A stretch of 64,000 nucleotides of DNA from Neorhizobium sp. SHOUNA12A (GCF_023006505.1 NZ_JALBGV010000016.1:1-64000), one strand, 5' to 3'. Shown: positions 28,292 through 36,567, counted from the stretch's first letter. Notes: a model not told the origin generated them from the letters alone. Program-made: numbers and translations.

Positions 28292-29005
28292 GTGGGAGCT
28301 ACAAGAACGTACCAAAAGGTGCCTGTTCCATTAGATGCCCGATCCGTATGCCTGGGTCCGGATGGGGCGGTCGCTCATGTCACACGCACGCTTCACATGA
28401 TTAGCGGGCGTTGGAAGATGCCGATCCTGTTTCGCCTTTATGCCGATTCAACGATGCGAAGCTCCCAGTTGCTTCGCGAAATAGAGGGCATTTCCCAAAA
28501 AATGCTGACGCAACATCTGCGAGAGTTGGAGCAGGAAGGGTTGATCGACAGGAGAGATTTCGGTTGTCATCCCATTGGTAGCTTTCGAATCGCGAGCGGA
28601 AGCTCCGACGTGGACGATCGAAAACCGCGGACGATAGGCGTCGCGCAGGCTCTCATCCGCGGACAATCCGTTATTTGCGGTGCCCGGGAAGCAAATCACG
28701 CTAGCTGCCCCGGCTCCTTCCGGACAGACTGGGCGGGGCGCTCCATGGTTCGCACAGAGCGGTCCATTGCAGATTACGACAGCCTTTTTGATCCGATCCG
28801 CGAGGCCCGACAGGCCGTGAGCGGCAAGCAGCTCGGCGACCCGGATAAATTGGCAGTTGCTGTCTTGACCCCGGTCGGATCCGATAATCCCCCGCCGCAA
28901 CTTCTCCTGAGCAGTGATGCCTACAAGCACGTGTCGGCCAGGATAGAGCGCCTTCAGCAGGAAATCGACGCTTGGAAATCCATGACCCTCTCGACCGACG
29001 GCTGA
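28292..29005 (+). CDS. Chimeric ORF: HxlR-type regulator N-terminus joined to an SDR C-terminus
   Basis: GTG 28292 follows an AGGAGG ribosome site and encodes an HxlR winged helix (residues about 15-92: CLGPDGAVAHVTRTLHMISGRWKMPILFRL, LREIEGISQKMLTQHLRELEQEGLIDRRDF). From about codon 93 to 137 the sequence matches nothing I know. From about 28706 it reads as the C-terminal third of a short-chain dehydrogenase (PGSFRTDWAGRSM, LFDPIREARQ, SGKQLGDPDKLA, LLLSSDA, EIDAW, STDG). The parts are in one frame of 237 codons. It could be a broken regulator that joined a gene remnant, or an expressed fusion that still binds DNA. Confidence 0.55.
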   Translation: MGATRTYQKVPVPLDARSVCLGPDGAVAHVTRTLHMISGRWKMPILFRLYADSTMRSSQLLREIEGISQKMLTQHLRELEQEGLIDRRDFGCHPIGSFRIASGSSDVDDRKPRTIGVAQALIRGQSVICGAREANHASCPGSFRTDWAGRSMVRTERSIADYDSLFDPIREARQAVSGKQLGDPDKLAVAVLTPVGSDNPPPQLLLSSDAYKHVSARIERLQQEIDAWKSMTLSTDG

Positions 29006-29042
29006 CAAACAATGTGATCGCGTTAAGCTATTGACGCTCTGC

Positions 29043-29056
29043 CTACTAGAAGGTAG
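29043..29056. promoter_or_regulatory. TetR operator, autoregulatory copy
   Basis: CTACTAGAAGGTAG lies 8 nt upstream of the tetR ATG. Its reverse complement, CTACCTTCTAGTAG, matches the site at 29704 at 12 of 14 positions. A TTGACG -35-like box at 29031 puts the operator in the promoter spacer. Confidence 0.6.
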
Positions 29057-29064
29057 AAGGAGAT

Positions 29065-29655
29065 ATGAGCGATCTTTCTACGACCTCCGATGAAATCCTG
29101 GCCTCCGCGCGAACCTTGATCATGAGCGGCGGCTATAATGGCTTCAGCTATGCTGATATTGCCGAGGTTGTCGGCATCCGCAAGGCCAGCATCCACCACC
29201 ATTTCCCCAGCAAGGTCGACCTGGTGCGAGAACTGGTCAAGCAATACCGCGAAGTTGGCGTGGCAGGGGTGGCAATTCTTGAGCAAAACGTTTCGAACCC
29301 GCTTGATATCCTGAGGGCTTATGCAGGTCATTGGGCCAAGTGCATCGAAGATTCGAGCAGGCCTTTTTGCGTATGCGCTCTGCTTGCCAGCGAGCTGCCA
29401 TCGCTGCCACCAGAGGTCGCGAAAGAGGTCACGGCATTCTTTCGTTTCATCTCTTCATGGCTGACCTCAGTTATGGAGCGCGGCGCGGAGGAAAAGACGC
29501 TCAACCTTTCGAGCGAGCCCGGCGTCGAAGCCGAGGCATTCCTGGCAACTGTTTACGGCGCGATGCTTTCTGCCCGCGCTTACGGCAACGGGGAGGTATT
29601 CGCCACCATACTGGCTCCCACTCTCAACCGGCTGTCGCCCGTCGCCACTCACTAA
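29065..29655 (+). CDS. TetR/AcrR family transcriptional regulator
   Basis: 196-residue repressor. The TetR helix-turn-helix is at residues about 25-47 (FSYADIAEVVGIRKASIHHHFPSKVDLV). The rest is the helical ligand and dimer domain with a CVCALLASELPSLP stretch seen in the LmrA/YxaF-like branch. The same 14-bp operator precedes this gene and the exported-protein gene at 29728, so it probably represses itself and its neighbour, and perhaps the SDR genes that are now broken. Confidence 0.9.
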   Translation: MSDLSTTSDEILASARTLIMSGGYNGFSYADIAEVVGIRKASIHHHFPSKVDLVRELVKQYREVGVAGVAILEQNVSNPLDILRAYAGHWAKCIEDSSRPFCVCALLASELPSLPPEVAKEVTAFFRFISSWLTSVMERGAEEKTLNLSSEPGVEAEAFLATVYGAMLSARAYGNGEVFATILAPTLNRLSPVATH

Positions 29656-29703
29656 TCCTGCGGGCGGCCTTGGCTTCCTCAGGTAAAACTGCGCCATCAT
29701 CAA

Positions 29704-29717
29704 CTACCAACTAGTAG
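29704..29717. promoter_or_regulatory. TetR operator, target copy
   Basis: CTACCAACTAGTAG lies 10 nt upstream of the ATG at 29728. It matches the reverse complement of the tetR-proximal site except for AA versus TT in the middle. Confidence 0.6.
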
Positions 29718-29727
29718 GAAGAGTGAA

Positions 29728-30357
29728 ATGATGAAGAACCACCTCCCCACCATTGCCCTGGTGCTGTCAAGTCTCTCGTCCGTGGCAATCCTCGTAACGC
29801 CCGCCCATGCGGAAGATAAGAAGGCCGCTCAGATCCATGTTCGCGGCAGCATCGTCAACTTTGGCGGATCCACTCTGAAGGTGAAGACGCGTGAAGGTGA
29901 GACGGTCGACGTCGCCATTGCTGCAGACCGGAAAGTTGCGAGCGTCGCGAACGCCAAAGTCACAGACATCGAGCCAGGCGACTTCGTCGGCATCGCATCC
30001 ATGCCAAAAGACGGCGGTGGTGATGGTGCGCTTGAAGTCCTCATCTTCCCGCCGGCCATGAAAGGCGCCGGCGAGGGTAGCTACGGTTGGGATCTTAAAC
30101 CCGATAGCAGTATGACCAACGCGACCGTCGCGGATGCCGTTAAAGGCGTCGATGGCCGGACGGTGACCGTGACCTATCATGGCAAGGAAAAGAAGATTGC
30201 CATCCCGGACGGCACACCTGTCGTGACCATCGCTCCAGCCACCAATGACGATCTAGTTCCCGGTGCCGTCGTCTTCATTGCCGCCGAGAAAGGTACAACC
30301 GGCACGATCGCGCATCAGGTGATCGTCGGTAAGAATGGCGTGGTTCCCCCAATGTAA
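29728..30357 (+). CDS. Exported protein with two DUF5666-like beta domains
   Basis: 209 residues with a clear Sec signal peptide ending AHA (residue about 29). The mature part has two similar beta-rich units: VRGSIVNFGGSTLKVKTREGETVDVAIAADRKV and, after a linker, DGRTVTVTYHGKEKKIAIPDGTPVVTI. Each is followed by a segment ending in PGDFVGIAS or PGAVVFIAA. This OB-like pattern matches periplasmic proteins of unknown function. It has a TetR operator immediately upstream, so it is probably made in response to a toxic or aromatic compound. No enzymatic motif seen. Confidence 0.7.
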   Translation: MMKNHLPTIALVLSSLSSVAILVTPAHAEDKKAAQIHVRGSIVNFGGSTLKVKTREGETVDVAIAADRKVASVANAKVTDIEPGDFVGIASMPKDGGGDGALEVLIFPPAMKGAGEGSYGWDLKPDSSMTNATVADAVKGVDGRTVTVTYHGKEKKIAIPDGTPVVTIAPATNDDLVPGAVVFIAAEKGTTGTIAHQVIVGKNGVVPPM

Positions 30358-30748
30358 ACCACGTCGCCGTCGCTGGCTGGATCGGCCGCCATACCGGTTC
30401 GGCCGGCGACAACACACAAATGCTGCTTAATCTGCACCCGACGCGACCGACGAAGGGACGTCGTCATGAACGAGACCGCCACCAACGATAACGTTCGATA
30501 TCCTCGGACAGTATTTATCTGCCGCCACTGTTCTTCGTTCAGCCGAACAACTGACCATGAAGGCGGGAGCATGAGGAACCCAGTTCCATGCATAAATCTC
30601 CCGGACGGTTTTCAGGCGAGAGCGAGCGGATCGGGCAAGGCAATCGGGGAGACAAGACACCCTTCGGAAAGCACGTCGTCTACGTGTGATTTCCAACATG
30701 CTTGAAAACAGAAGAACAACTCAATCAAACCAGAATTAGGATTTCACT
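30358..30748. other. Intergenic stretch without a supported gene
   Basis: 391 bp between the exported protein and the membrane protein. No family-like frame, tRNA or strong hairpin was seen; AT content rises towards 30749, where a promoter for the membrane protein could lie. Confidence 0.4.
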
Positions 30749-31324
30749 ATGACAAACTACCAAACGGACATCGCCGAAAACGGCGGGCATTACTGGCTGA
30801 AGCGGTACTACTTTGCGCGAGCGGCGTTTTCCATAATCTGGGTCGCAGCAGCGCTGACGGCCGGCCGCCAGTCTTTTACTATCGCGGCCATTCTGCTGAT
30901 TATCTACCCCGCCTGGGATGCGGCCGCCAATTACGTCGATGCCGGACGAAACGGCGGCCTGGCGAACAACCGGAGCCAGGCGATAAACGTTGCGGTCAGT
31001 TTGGTTATGACCGTTGCAGTCATTGTCGCGCTCACAATGAGCATGAACTGGGTCCTTGGCGGCTTTGGTCTGTGGGCAATCTTTTCCGGCCTGTCACAGC
31101 TTGCCACAGCGGTTCGGCGCTGGAAGACGAGCAGTGGGCAGTGGGCAATGATCCTGAGTGGCGGCCAGTCGGCAATAGCAGGCGCGTTCTTCATCGCCCA
31201 AGCGCTGAAGCCCGTTGAGCCTTCAATTGCCAATGTTGCCGGCTATGCTGGTCTCGGTGCTTTCTATTTTCTTGTCTCGGCGGTTTGGCTCACAGTCAGC
31301 CAAATGCGGCAGAAGACTGCTTGA
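30749..31324 (+). CDS. DUF308/HdeD-like membrane protein
   Basis: 191-residue inner-membrane protein with about six hydrophobic segments in pairs (FSIIWVAAALTAG, IAAILLIIYPAWDAAANYVDA, VAVSLVMTVAVIVALTMS, WVLGGFGLWAIFSGLSQLATAV, MILSGGQSAIAGAFFIAQAL, AGLGAFYFLVSAVWLTVS). The WAIFSGLSQL and SGGQS pattern fits DUF308 proteins, which include HdeD of acid stress; the function in rhizobia is unknown. Transcribed in the same direction as the tetR pair, 391 bp away. Confidence 0.75.
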   Translation: MTNYQTDIAENGGHYWLKRYYFARAAFSIIWVAAALTAGRQSFTIAAILLIIYPAWDAAANYVDAGRNGGLANNRSQAINVAVSLVMTVAVIVALTMSMNWVLGGFGLWAIFSGLSQLATAVRRWKTSSGQWAMILSGGQSAIAGAFFIAQALKPVEPSIANVAGYAGLGAFYFLVSAVWLTVSQMRQKTA

Positions 31325-31380
31325 CGAAGTTTTCTCTCTGATTCATCGGGCGGGAATTTTTGAAAGCTGTCGGAGTCCCG

Positions 31381-31787
31381 TAAACCATCAAGGTCGAGCT
31401 CGAGATGTTGTCGTAACCGGGGGATCGACCGGAATCGGTTTCTCCATTGCTCAAACAGCGGCATGGAGGGGCTAAGTCTTTACAATGCTTCGAAAGCCGC
31501 TGTCAGGTGCGTTCGCACGAACTTGGGCCAACGATCTTCGCGGTCAGAAAATCCGCGTCAACGCGCTCAGCCCGGGCTTCACGCTCACCCCTCTCATGGA
31601 AAACGGCCTCCATATGGGGCAGGCCGAGATCGAAGCCCTAAAAGACTTTGCGGCTCGCGAAGTTCCGCTCGGCTATATGGCGGAGCCGGTCGAGATCGCG
31701 ACCGCCGCCCTGTTCCTCGCGTCGCAGGACGCCAAGTATGTCAACGGTATTGAACTTACCGTCGATGGGGGATTGTCGCAAATCTGA
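31381..31787 (+). pseudogene. SDR oxidoreductase, deleted and frameshifted
   Basis: Three fragments in different frames: the nucleotide site VVVTGGSTGIGFSIAQ (about 31402-31450); then, after loss of the central 110 or so residues, LYNASKAAV with the catalytic Tyr and Lys (about 31478-31505); then ARTWANDLRGQKIRVNALSPGF through YVNGIELTVDGGLSQI, ending at 31787. A one-base shift lies near 31505. This is the second broken SDR in 4 kb. Confidence 0.75.
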
Positions 31788-31978
31788 AGATCGGGAAATC
31801 TTGGCGGTCCGAATGCGAACCGCCATGCACGAGGGACACGATTCCAGCTCGGCAGAACTCTCACAAAACGCGATTGTTAAGTCTCTGATTTAGAGACAGA
31901 TAGACAACGGGTTCGCCGGTTCAAATCCTATCGAGGCGGTAGATAATGCTACGCTGCGATTTCGGGAACGTGCCGCTC

Positions 31979-32020
31979 AACCAATCGCAGGAATCGTTGG
32001 TTATGAGCCCACGCAACCAA
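31979..32020 (+). repeat. Dispersed 42-bp repeat, copy 3 (best formed)
   Basis: Perfect architecture AACCAA, 12 nt, TTGGTT, 12 nt, AACCAA. The central TTGGTT can pair with either flanking AACCAA with equal loop length, giving two mutually exclusive hairpins. Same orientation as copies 1 and 2. Confidence 0.75.
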
Positions 32021-32035
32021 ATCCAAAACTATCAT

Positions 32036-32067
32036 CAACAAGCTCTCCTAACCAGGAGGGCTTGTTG
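32036..32067. terminator. Strong hairpin after repeat copy 3
   Basis: CAACAAGCTCTCCT pairs with AGGAGGGCTTGTTG (14 bp, one G-U pair) around the loop AACC. There is no long T run, so it is either a Rho-independent terminator of weak type or a structural element of the repeat locus. Confidence 0.5.
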
Positions 32068-32246
32068 CGTTCCGGGCCTTGCCCAGTTTAACTAACCGAG
32101 TCCGCCATAAGAGCGCTGAGCCGGGAGTTTGATGCGCATCAAAGAACGCTGTGGCGGAAGGGCGCATAGACAGATGTCACCGTGCCGTGCCAATAACGGA
32201 TGTCCAAATCGGACATCCGTGGCTTGCCGCAACTGATGAGGGGACC

Positions 32247-32633
32247 GTGAAGAACCGCAAAGCAGCTGCCTGGGGTGTTGTGTTCGCGTCGATCGCGGCC
32301 TACGCGCTCGTCGTGCAGATGCTGCTTGGGTCCTTCCTTCTCGGTTCGGCGGTCGCAGCTCCCGTCCTCGATGACTTTGGAAACCCGCTTTGCATTACCC
32401 ATGCCGGCGGTAGCGGCCAATCGGATCACAAGGACGGCTCAAAACTGCCCGAGTGCTGCACGCAGGCATGCAGCGTTCTCGCTCCAGCGCTCGCGCCGCA
32501 ATTCTCCGACAATTTTCTGAACAACCGGCTGGAGGCCACCTCCAAACTGCTTCCAATCGAAGCGGATACAGGTCCCTTCGAACGCCCCGAGACCTCTCCC
32601 GGGAATCCCCGCGCGCCGCCTCAGGCGGCCTGA
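32247..32633 (+). CDS. DUF2946-type small exported protein, probably metal-related
   Basis: 128 residues from GTG 32247, which has a GAGGGG ribosome site; a longer frame starts at 32151 without one. One N-terminal hydrophobic segment (AAWGVVFASIAAYALVVQMLLGSFLLGSAVA) acts as anchor or signal. After it come a His/Asp patch (HAGGSGQSDHKDGSK) and the Cys motif ECCTQAC, as in DUF2946 proteins near copper genes. It leads a row of copper-handling genes, so a metal-binding or chaperone role is likely but inferred. Confidence 0.7.
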   Translation: MKNRKAAAWGVVFASIAAYALVVQMLLGSFLLGSAVAAPVLDDFGNPLCITHAGGSGQSDHKDGSKLPECCTQACSVLAPALAPQFSDNFLNNRLEATSKLLPIEADTGPFERPETSPGNPRAPPQAA

Positions 32634-32938
32634 AGGCTTGTCGTGCAAAACGAACGCCGTCTTGCAACACGACATGCGGAACAAAGACTTAAGCGTGACG
32701 CGCGACATTGAGATCGCGGGCCGCTGTAAGTCGGGCAATCCTGCGATCTCCTGAGTTCACACCTGGCCAAACGGCAACGAAGCGGCGGAAGCCGCGTGTC
32801 GCGCCCTCGCGGCCGGCCGGCCCGGAACACGGATAGGACCGCCCTTTCAAGCCATCAGCCATACCGGCCGGCGCCCTCGTGGCTGCCAGTCGCCCGAAAA
32901 TCAGGCCGCCCAACGCGCGGCCAAGCATGGAGAGTTAC
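32634..32938. other. Intergenic stretch before the YcnI gene
   Basis: 305 bp. It contains an imperfect inverted repeat GTCGTG...CACGAC at about 32639-32680 and no supported gene. A GGAGAG ribosome site at about 32929 belongs to the next gene. Confidence 0.4.
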
Positions 32939-33481
32939 ATGTTGAAGGCAATCACGTTGAAGACAATCATCACAACCACCGCCATCCTCGTGTTCGGCAG
33001 CACCGCCGCCCTGGCGCATGTCACCCTGGAAGGAAAAGACGCTCCCGTCGGCTCGACCTATAAGGCGGTGCTGCGCGTGCCGCATGGCTGCGAAGGCAAG
33101 CCCACGAACACCGTGCGGGTCCAGATTCCGGAGGGGTTCTACGGCGTCAAGCCGCAGCCGAAGGCGGGCTGGACGCTCGACAAGGTCAAGGGAGCTTATG
33201 CCAAGGCTTACGACAATCACGGCTCTCCCGTCACCGAAGGGGTGAAGGAAGTGGTCTGGAGCGGCGGCAACCTCGGCGACGACGAGTATGATGAATTCGT
33301 TCTGCGTGGCACGATTGCGGCCGACCTGAAAGCCGGCGACATGCTCTATTTCCCGGTGATCCAGGAATGCCCGGAAGGTCTCAAGGAACGCTGGATCGAA
33401 GTGCCGGCTGCAGGCCAGAAGGCGTCGGACCTCGAACTTCCGGCCCCGGGCGTCAAGCTTCTTCAGAAGACGGGCAATTAA
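32939..33481 (+). CDS. YcnI family copper-binding protein (DUF1775)
   Basis: 180 residues. Signal peptide TTAILVFGSTAALA, so the mature chain begins HVTLE; in the YcnI family this N-terminal His together with an acidic residue and a conserved Trp binds Cu(II). The family's Trp-containing ERWIEVP is present near the C-terminus, and VRVQIPEGFYGVKPQPKAGW is the usual central strand pair. ATG 32939 has GGAGAG 6 nt upstream. It lies 30 bp before the CopC-CopD fusion, the classical ycnI-ycnJ order, so the pair probably delivers copper from the periplasm to the cytoplasm. Confidence 0.9.
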   Translation: MLKAITLKTIITTTAILVFGSTAALAHVTLEGKDAPVGSTYKAVLRVPHGCEGKPTNTVRVQIPEGFYGVKPQPKAGWTLDKVKGAYAKAYDNHGSPVTEGVKEVVWSGGNLGDDEYDEFVLRGTIAADLKAGDMLYFPVIQECPEGLKERWIEVPAAGQKASDLELPAPGVKLLQKTGN

Positions 33482-33511
33482 CGACCCATCCACCCGGGAG
33501 CATGAAGGCCG

Positions 33512-35128
33512 ATGACGCCGCTTTGCCACAAGGCACTTTCACTGACCGGTACTCTGCAGCGGTTCGTGTTTGCGATCTTGCTGTGGTCGGTCATGACGGC
33601 GGCGGCATCCGCCCATGCATCCCTCAATACGACCGAGCCGCGCGATGGCTCGGTCGTGTCCACGGCCCCGCGTGTAATCGCTCTGACATTCAGCGAGCCT
33701 GTCTCGCCGACCAGCCTCAAGCTCACGCGGCCGGATGGCAGTATCGCCCCTCTGAAAAACTTCGTGCTGAAGGACAAGGCGGTCGAGATCACGCCGCCCG
33801 GAGACCTCAAGGACGGCAGTTATCTCCTTTCCTGGCGGGTTGTTTCGGAAGATGGTCACCCGATCGGCGGCTCGGTCGTCTTCTCGATCGGGCGATCGAA
33901 CGCCGACGTCCGGGGCACTGCGGCCGATATCGACTGGCCGGTTCGCGCTGGCCTCTGGATCGGCAAGCTGGCGCTTTATGTCGGTCTCCTCTTCGGGGTC
34001 GGCGGCGCGTTTGCCATCCACTGGTTCGCGGACGGTTCCCGCAATGCGCTGAGGCAGGTGCTTGCAACCCTCTGCATCGGTTTTGCGGGTGCCTTGCTTT
34101 CAGCCGGCTTTCAGGGGCTGGATACGGTGGGCGAGCCGATCTCACGGCTCGTCGCGCCGGCTGTCTGGAAGGCGGGAATGGCTACGAGTTTCGGACCGAC
34201 GGTCATTTTTGCGATCGCGGCCCTGGCGCTTGCGGGGCTCGCTCTGGCCAGCGGCCGGGGCAGGGATGCCCGCTGGATATCGATATCCGCCGTCATAACC
34301 GCGGCATTTTCCCTCTGCCTCAGCGGGCACGCGAGTGCTGCAGATCCGCAATGGCTGATGCGCCCGGCCGTTTTCCTGCATGTCGCGGCTATAGCTATCT
34401 GGGCCGGCGCGCTGCTGCCGCTCCTGGCCGAGTTCGGACAAGACAAAGAAGCGGGCGGCGCGGCACTGCACCGCTTCTCGGTCTTCATACCATGGGCCGT
34501 CCTGGTCCTTGCCGTGGCCGGAGGCGTGCTCGCCGTCGTCCAGATCCGCACTCCGGCTGGGCTGGTCACGACGGCGTATGGGATCGTATTCCTCGTCAAG
34601 CTCGGGCTGCTCGCCCTGCTGTTTGCCCTGGCAGCCATCAACCGGTGGAAACTCACCTCCGGTTCGAAAAAGGGGGAGCCTGCGGCGATCCGCCAGCTCG
34701 TTCGTTCGATCGCCGCGGAGACCGTCATCCTGCTCCTCATTTTCGCGGTGGCTGCGACATGGCGGTTCACTCCGCCCCCGCGCACCTTGCTTGCCGAAGT
34801 CCAAAGGACTGCCGCGGTTCACCTGGAGACCAGCAAGGCGGTGGCTGACGTCAAGATCACGCCGGATCGGGTCGGGCAATTGGCGATCTCCGCAGTCATC
34901 GCCAAAAGCGACCGGTCGCTGCTCGATCCTCAGGAGGTGGCGGTCGTGCTCTCTAACCCCGGGGCCGGGATCGAGCCGATAAGGCGGAAGGCCGAGAAAG
35001 GCAAGGACAGCTGGACAGTGCCCGATATCGTGCTTCCCATTCCCGGGCGGTGGCGACTTCGCCTTGACGTGATCATCAGCGATTTCGAGATCACCAGGAT
35101 GGAAGGCGAGATCGAAATCGCACCTTGA
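33512..35128 (+). CDS. CopC-CopD fusion copper transport protein (YcnJ-like)
   Basis: 538 residues. After a signal sequence the mature end begins HASLNTTEPRDGSVV, the CopC copper-binding N-terminus with its His ligand, and a beta-sandwich runs to about residue 130 (EDGHPIGGSVVFSIG carries further ligands). About eight membrane segments of the CopD domain follow (residues about 150-420), and a C-terminal extracytoplasmic FixH/YtkA-like domain (about 430-538) ends in WRLRLDVIISDFEI. It is expected to import copper. In this place it could supply a copper enzyme of denitrification, though none is in the window. Confidence 0.9.
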   Translation: MTPLCHKALSLTGTLQRFVFAILLWSVMTAAASAHASLNTTEPRDGSVVSTAPRVIALTFSEPVSPTSLKLTRPDGSIAPLKNFVLKDKAVEITPPGDLKDGSYLLSWRVVSEDGHPIGGSVVFSIGRSNADVRGTAADIDWPVRAGLWIGKLALYVGLLFGVGGAFAIHWFADGSRNALRQVLATLCIGFAGALLSAGFQGLDTVGEPISRLVAPAVWKAGMATSFGPTVIFAIAALALAGLALASGRGRDARWISISAVITAAFSLCLSGHASAADPQWLMRPAVFLHVAAIAIWAGALLPLLAEFGQDKEAGGAALHRFSVFIPWAVLVLAVAGGVLAVVQIRTPAGLVTTAYGIVFLVKLGLLALLFALAAINRWKLTSGSKKGEPAAIRQLVRSIAAETVILLLIFAVAATWRFTPPPRTLLAEVQRTAAVHLETSKAVADVKITPDRVGQLAISAVIAKSDRSLLDPQEVAVVLSNPGAGIEPIRRKAEKGKDSWTVPDIVLPIPGRWRLRLDVIISDFEITRMEGEIEIAP

Positions 35129-35140
35129 CCCGACGCCAGC

Positions 35141-35168
35141 CGGACGCTCCTCCAGGGCGGAGCGTCCG
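35141..35168. terminator. Bidirectional terminator between copCD and nnrS
   Basis: Perfect 10-bp stem CGGACGCTCC / GGAGCGTCCG with an 8-nt loop, between two convergent genes. No strong T run. Confidence 0.6.
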
Positions 35169-35183
35169 TAAGCCAACATTCCT

Positions 35184-36401
35184 TTATCCTTCCGCCACCC
35201 GCCGCCGCACGCGGGTCAGCATCGGTCCGTATTCGAGAACAAAGAGGCCGAAGGCCGCAAGCCATGCGGCGCCGGACAGTGAATAGATCAGGCTCGTAAA
35301 TTCCGGAAAGAGGCCGGCGCTTGGCCTTAGAAGGGCGCAGAGCACGATTGCCGCATAAGAAGCGACAGTCGTCCGCGATGCGGTCAGCCCCCGTCCCGTA
35401 TGGCCCCGGCTTGCCCGTGTCATGACGGCGAGCATCATCGTGGTCACGGTTCCGACGCTCAGGACGTGGATAGCCGAAGTCCCGTCGAAGAGGTTCACGG
35501 CTGCAAGGCCAATTGCGAGGAACCCAAGCGGCACGAACAGGTAGGCGATATGCAGGACCGTCACCAGCATTTCGGCCGTCGTCGTCCAGCCGCGCCAGCG
35601 TGCGAGCCGAACCGTATGCATGACTGCCGCCAGTCCTGCTGTCCCCGCGACGAGCTTTCCGTCGCCTAGAATGACCCAGGCGGCCAGTGCGACGACCCCG
35701 CACAGGATGGCTGCCGTATCGAACCGGTCGTAGGTGGCGGGGAAATCCGTCCGTCCGGTCTTGTTGATCCAGTTGCGGGTGAAGCTCGGGATAATTCGGC
35801 CGCCGACGATGAGGATCATTGCGGTATAGGCCGAGAGGGCGAGCTTGATACCCACGGATGGGTGCTGCCCGCCGGCCACCGCCAGATGATACAGGATGTT
35901 TGCGGCGGAGAGGGCGATCAGGCCACCCACGACCTTCAGATCCTTCCACTTCCGTCCTGCGACCACCTCGCGCACGCAGATGAAGAGGAGGAGGGGCAGA
36001 AAGGCGCTGTCGGCCAGGATGGCGGCCATGGTGCCGATAAAGTCGGACAGAAGCAGCGCCAGCCGGCCGGCGACCCATACGAGGAACAGGAAGACCAGTG
36101 GCCAACCGGACACCGGCAGCCTGCCGGTCCAGTTGGGAACCGCGGTCAGCAGGAAACCGGCCAGCACGGCGCTCGCATAACCGAACAGCATCTCGTGTGC
36201 ATGCCAATGGACGGTGCCGTAGGAAACCGCCACGTCGATCAGTCCGGCCAGGCTTGCCATCCATAACAGCATCGCGGCAGCCGCCCAGAGGGCCGACGAG
36301 AGAAAAAATGGCCGGAAGCCGTAGGAGAATATGATGGGGGCGGTTGTGGAAAGTCCCCTCGGGATGCTTCCAGGTCGCCGCCCGGCCGGAATTGTCGTCA
36401 T
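35184..36401 (-). CDS. nnrS: NnrS family haem-copper membrane protein
   Basis: 405 residues with about 12 membrane segments. Diagnostic strings are FSYGFRPFFLSSALWAA at the start, the HWHAHEMLFGYASAVLAGFLLTAVPNWTG metal/haem-binding His cluster, and RVMTRASRGHTGR-like MMLAVMTRASRGHTGRGL near the end. NnrS binds haem and copper and protects cells from NO stress during denitrification. The ATG 36401 (MTTIPAGRR) was chosen over the long frame from 36509 because the longer N-terminus is basic and not family-like. It is divergent from the Nnr-type regulator with a TTG-N8-CAA box between them. Confidence 0.92.
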   Translation of the reverse strand: MTTIPAGRRPGSIPRGLSTTAPIIFSYGFRPFFLSSALWAAAAMLLWMASLAGLIDVAVSYGTVHWHAHEMLFGYASAVLAGFLLTAVPNWTGRLPVSGWPLVFLFLVWVAGRLALLLSDFIGTMAAILADSAFLPLLLFICVREVVAGRKWKDLKVVGGLIALSAANILYHLAVAGGQHPSVGIKLALSAYTAMILIVGGRIIPSFTRNWINKTGRTDFPATYDRFDTAAILCGVVALAAWVILGDGKLVAGTAGLAAVMHTVRLARWRGWTTTAEMLVTVLHIAYLFVPLGFLAIGLAAVNLFDGTSAIHVLSVGTVTTMMLAVMTRASRGHTGRGLTASRTTVASYAAIVLCALLRPSAGLFPEFTSLIYSLSGAAWLAAFGLFVLEYGPMLTRVRRRVAEG

Positions 36402-36453
36402 CTTCGGAACTCCTTGTTCGGCACCCTTGTAGCGGCGGCGGCGACGCCCTTCA

Positions 36454-36467
36454 TTGCGGCGTCGCAA
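36454..36467. promoter_or_regulatory. Nnr/Fnr-type box between nnrS and the regulator
   Basis: TTGCGGCGTCGCAA, a near-perfect palindrome of form TTG-N8-CAA, 53 bp from the nnrS ATG and 101 bp from the regulator start. It could serve both divergent genes. Confidence 0.55.
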
Positions 36468-36567
36468 GTAGACGCGGGAATGTTTGCTGCCGGCGCGGCA
36501 ATAGCGCATCTTCGATCTCGCCGCGGGCTGTGCTAGGTTCGCGCGGACCGTAGCGGAGCATAGGCCG

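Larger units (their letters stand above)
31788..32246. other. Intergenic stretch holding repeat copy 3 and a long hairpin
   Basis: 459 bp between the SDR remnant and the copper-related genes. It includes a GGTTCAAATCC string at about 31917 that resembles a tRNA T-loop without a tRNA body, repeat copy 3, and the 14-bp-stem hairpin at 32036. No gene is supported. Confidence 0.4.

Noticed and set aside
31910-31945. GGTTCAAATCC string suggesting a tRNA 3' end
   Set aside because: No matching stem, anticodon arm or 5' half nearby.
33367-34848. 493-codon plus-strand frame overlapping the CopC-CopD gene
   Set aside because: Shadow of the CopC-CopD frame, with no domain character.
34930-36264. 444-codon minus-strand frame overlapping nnrS
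   Set aside because: Different frame from nnrS, Arg/Gly-rich, no membrane segments.
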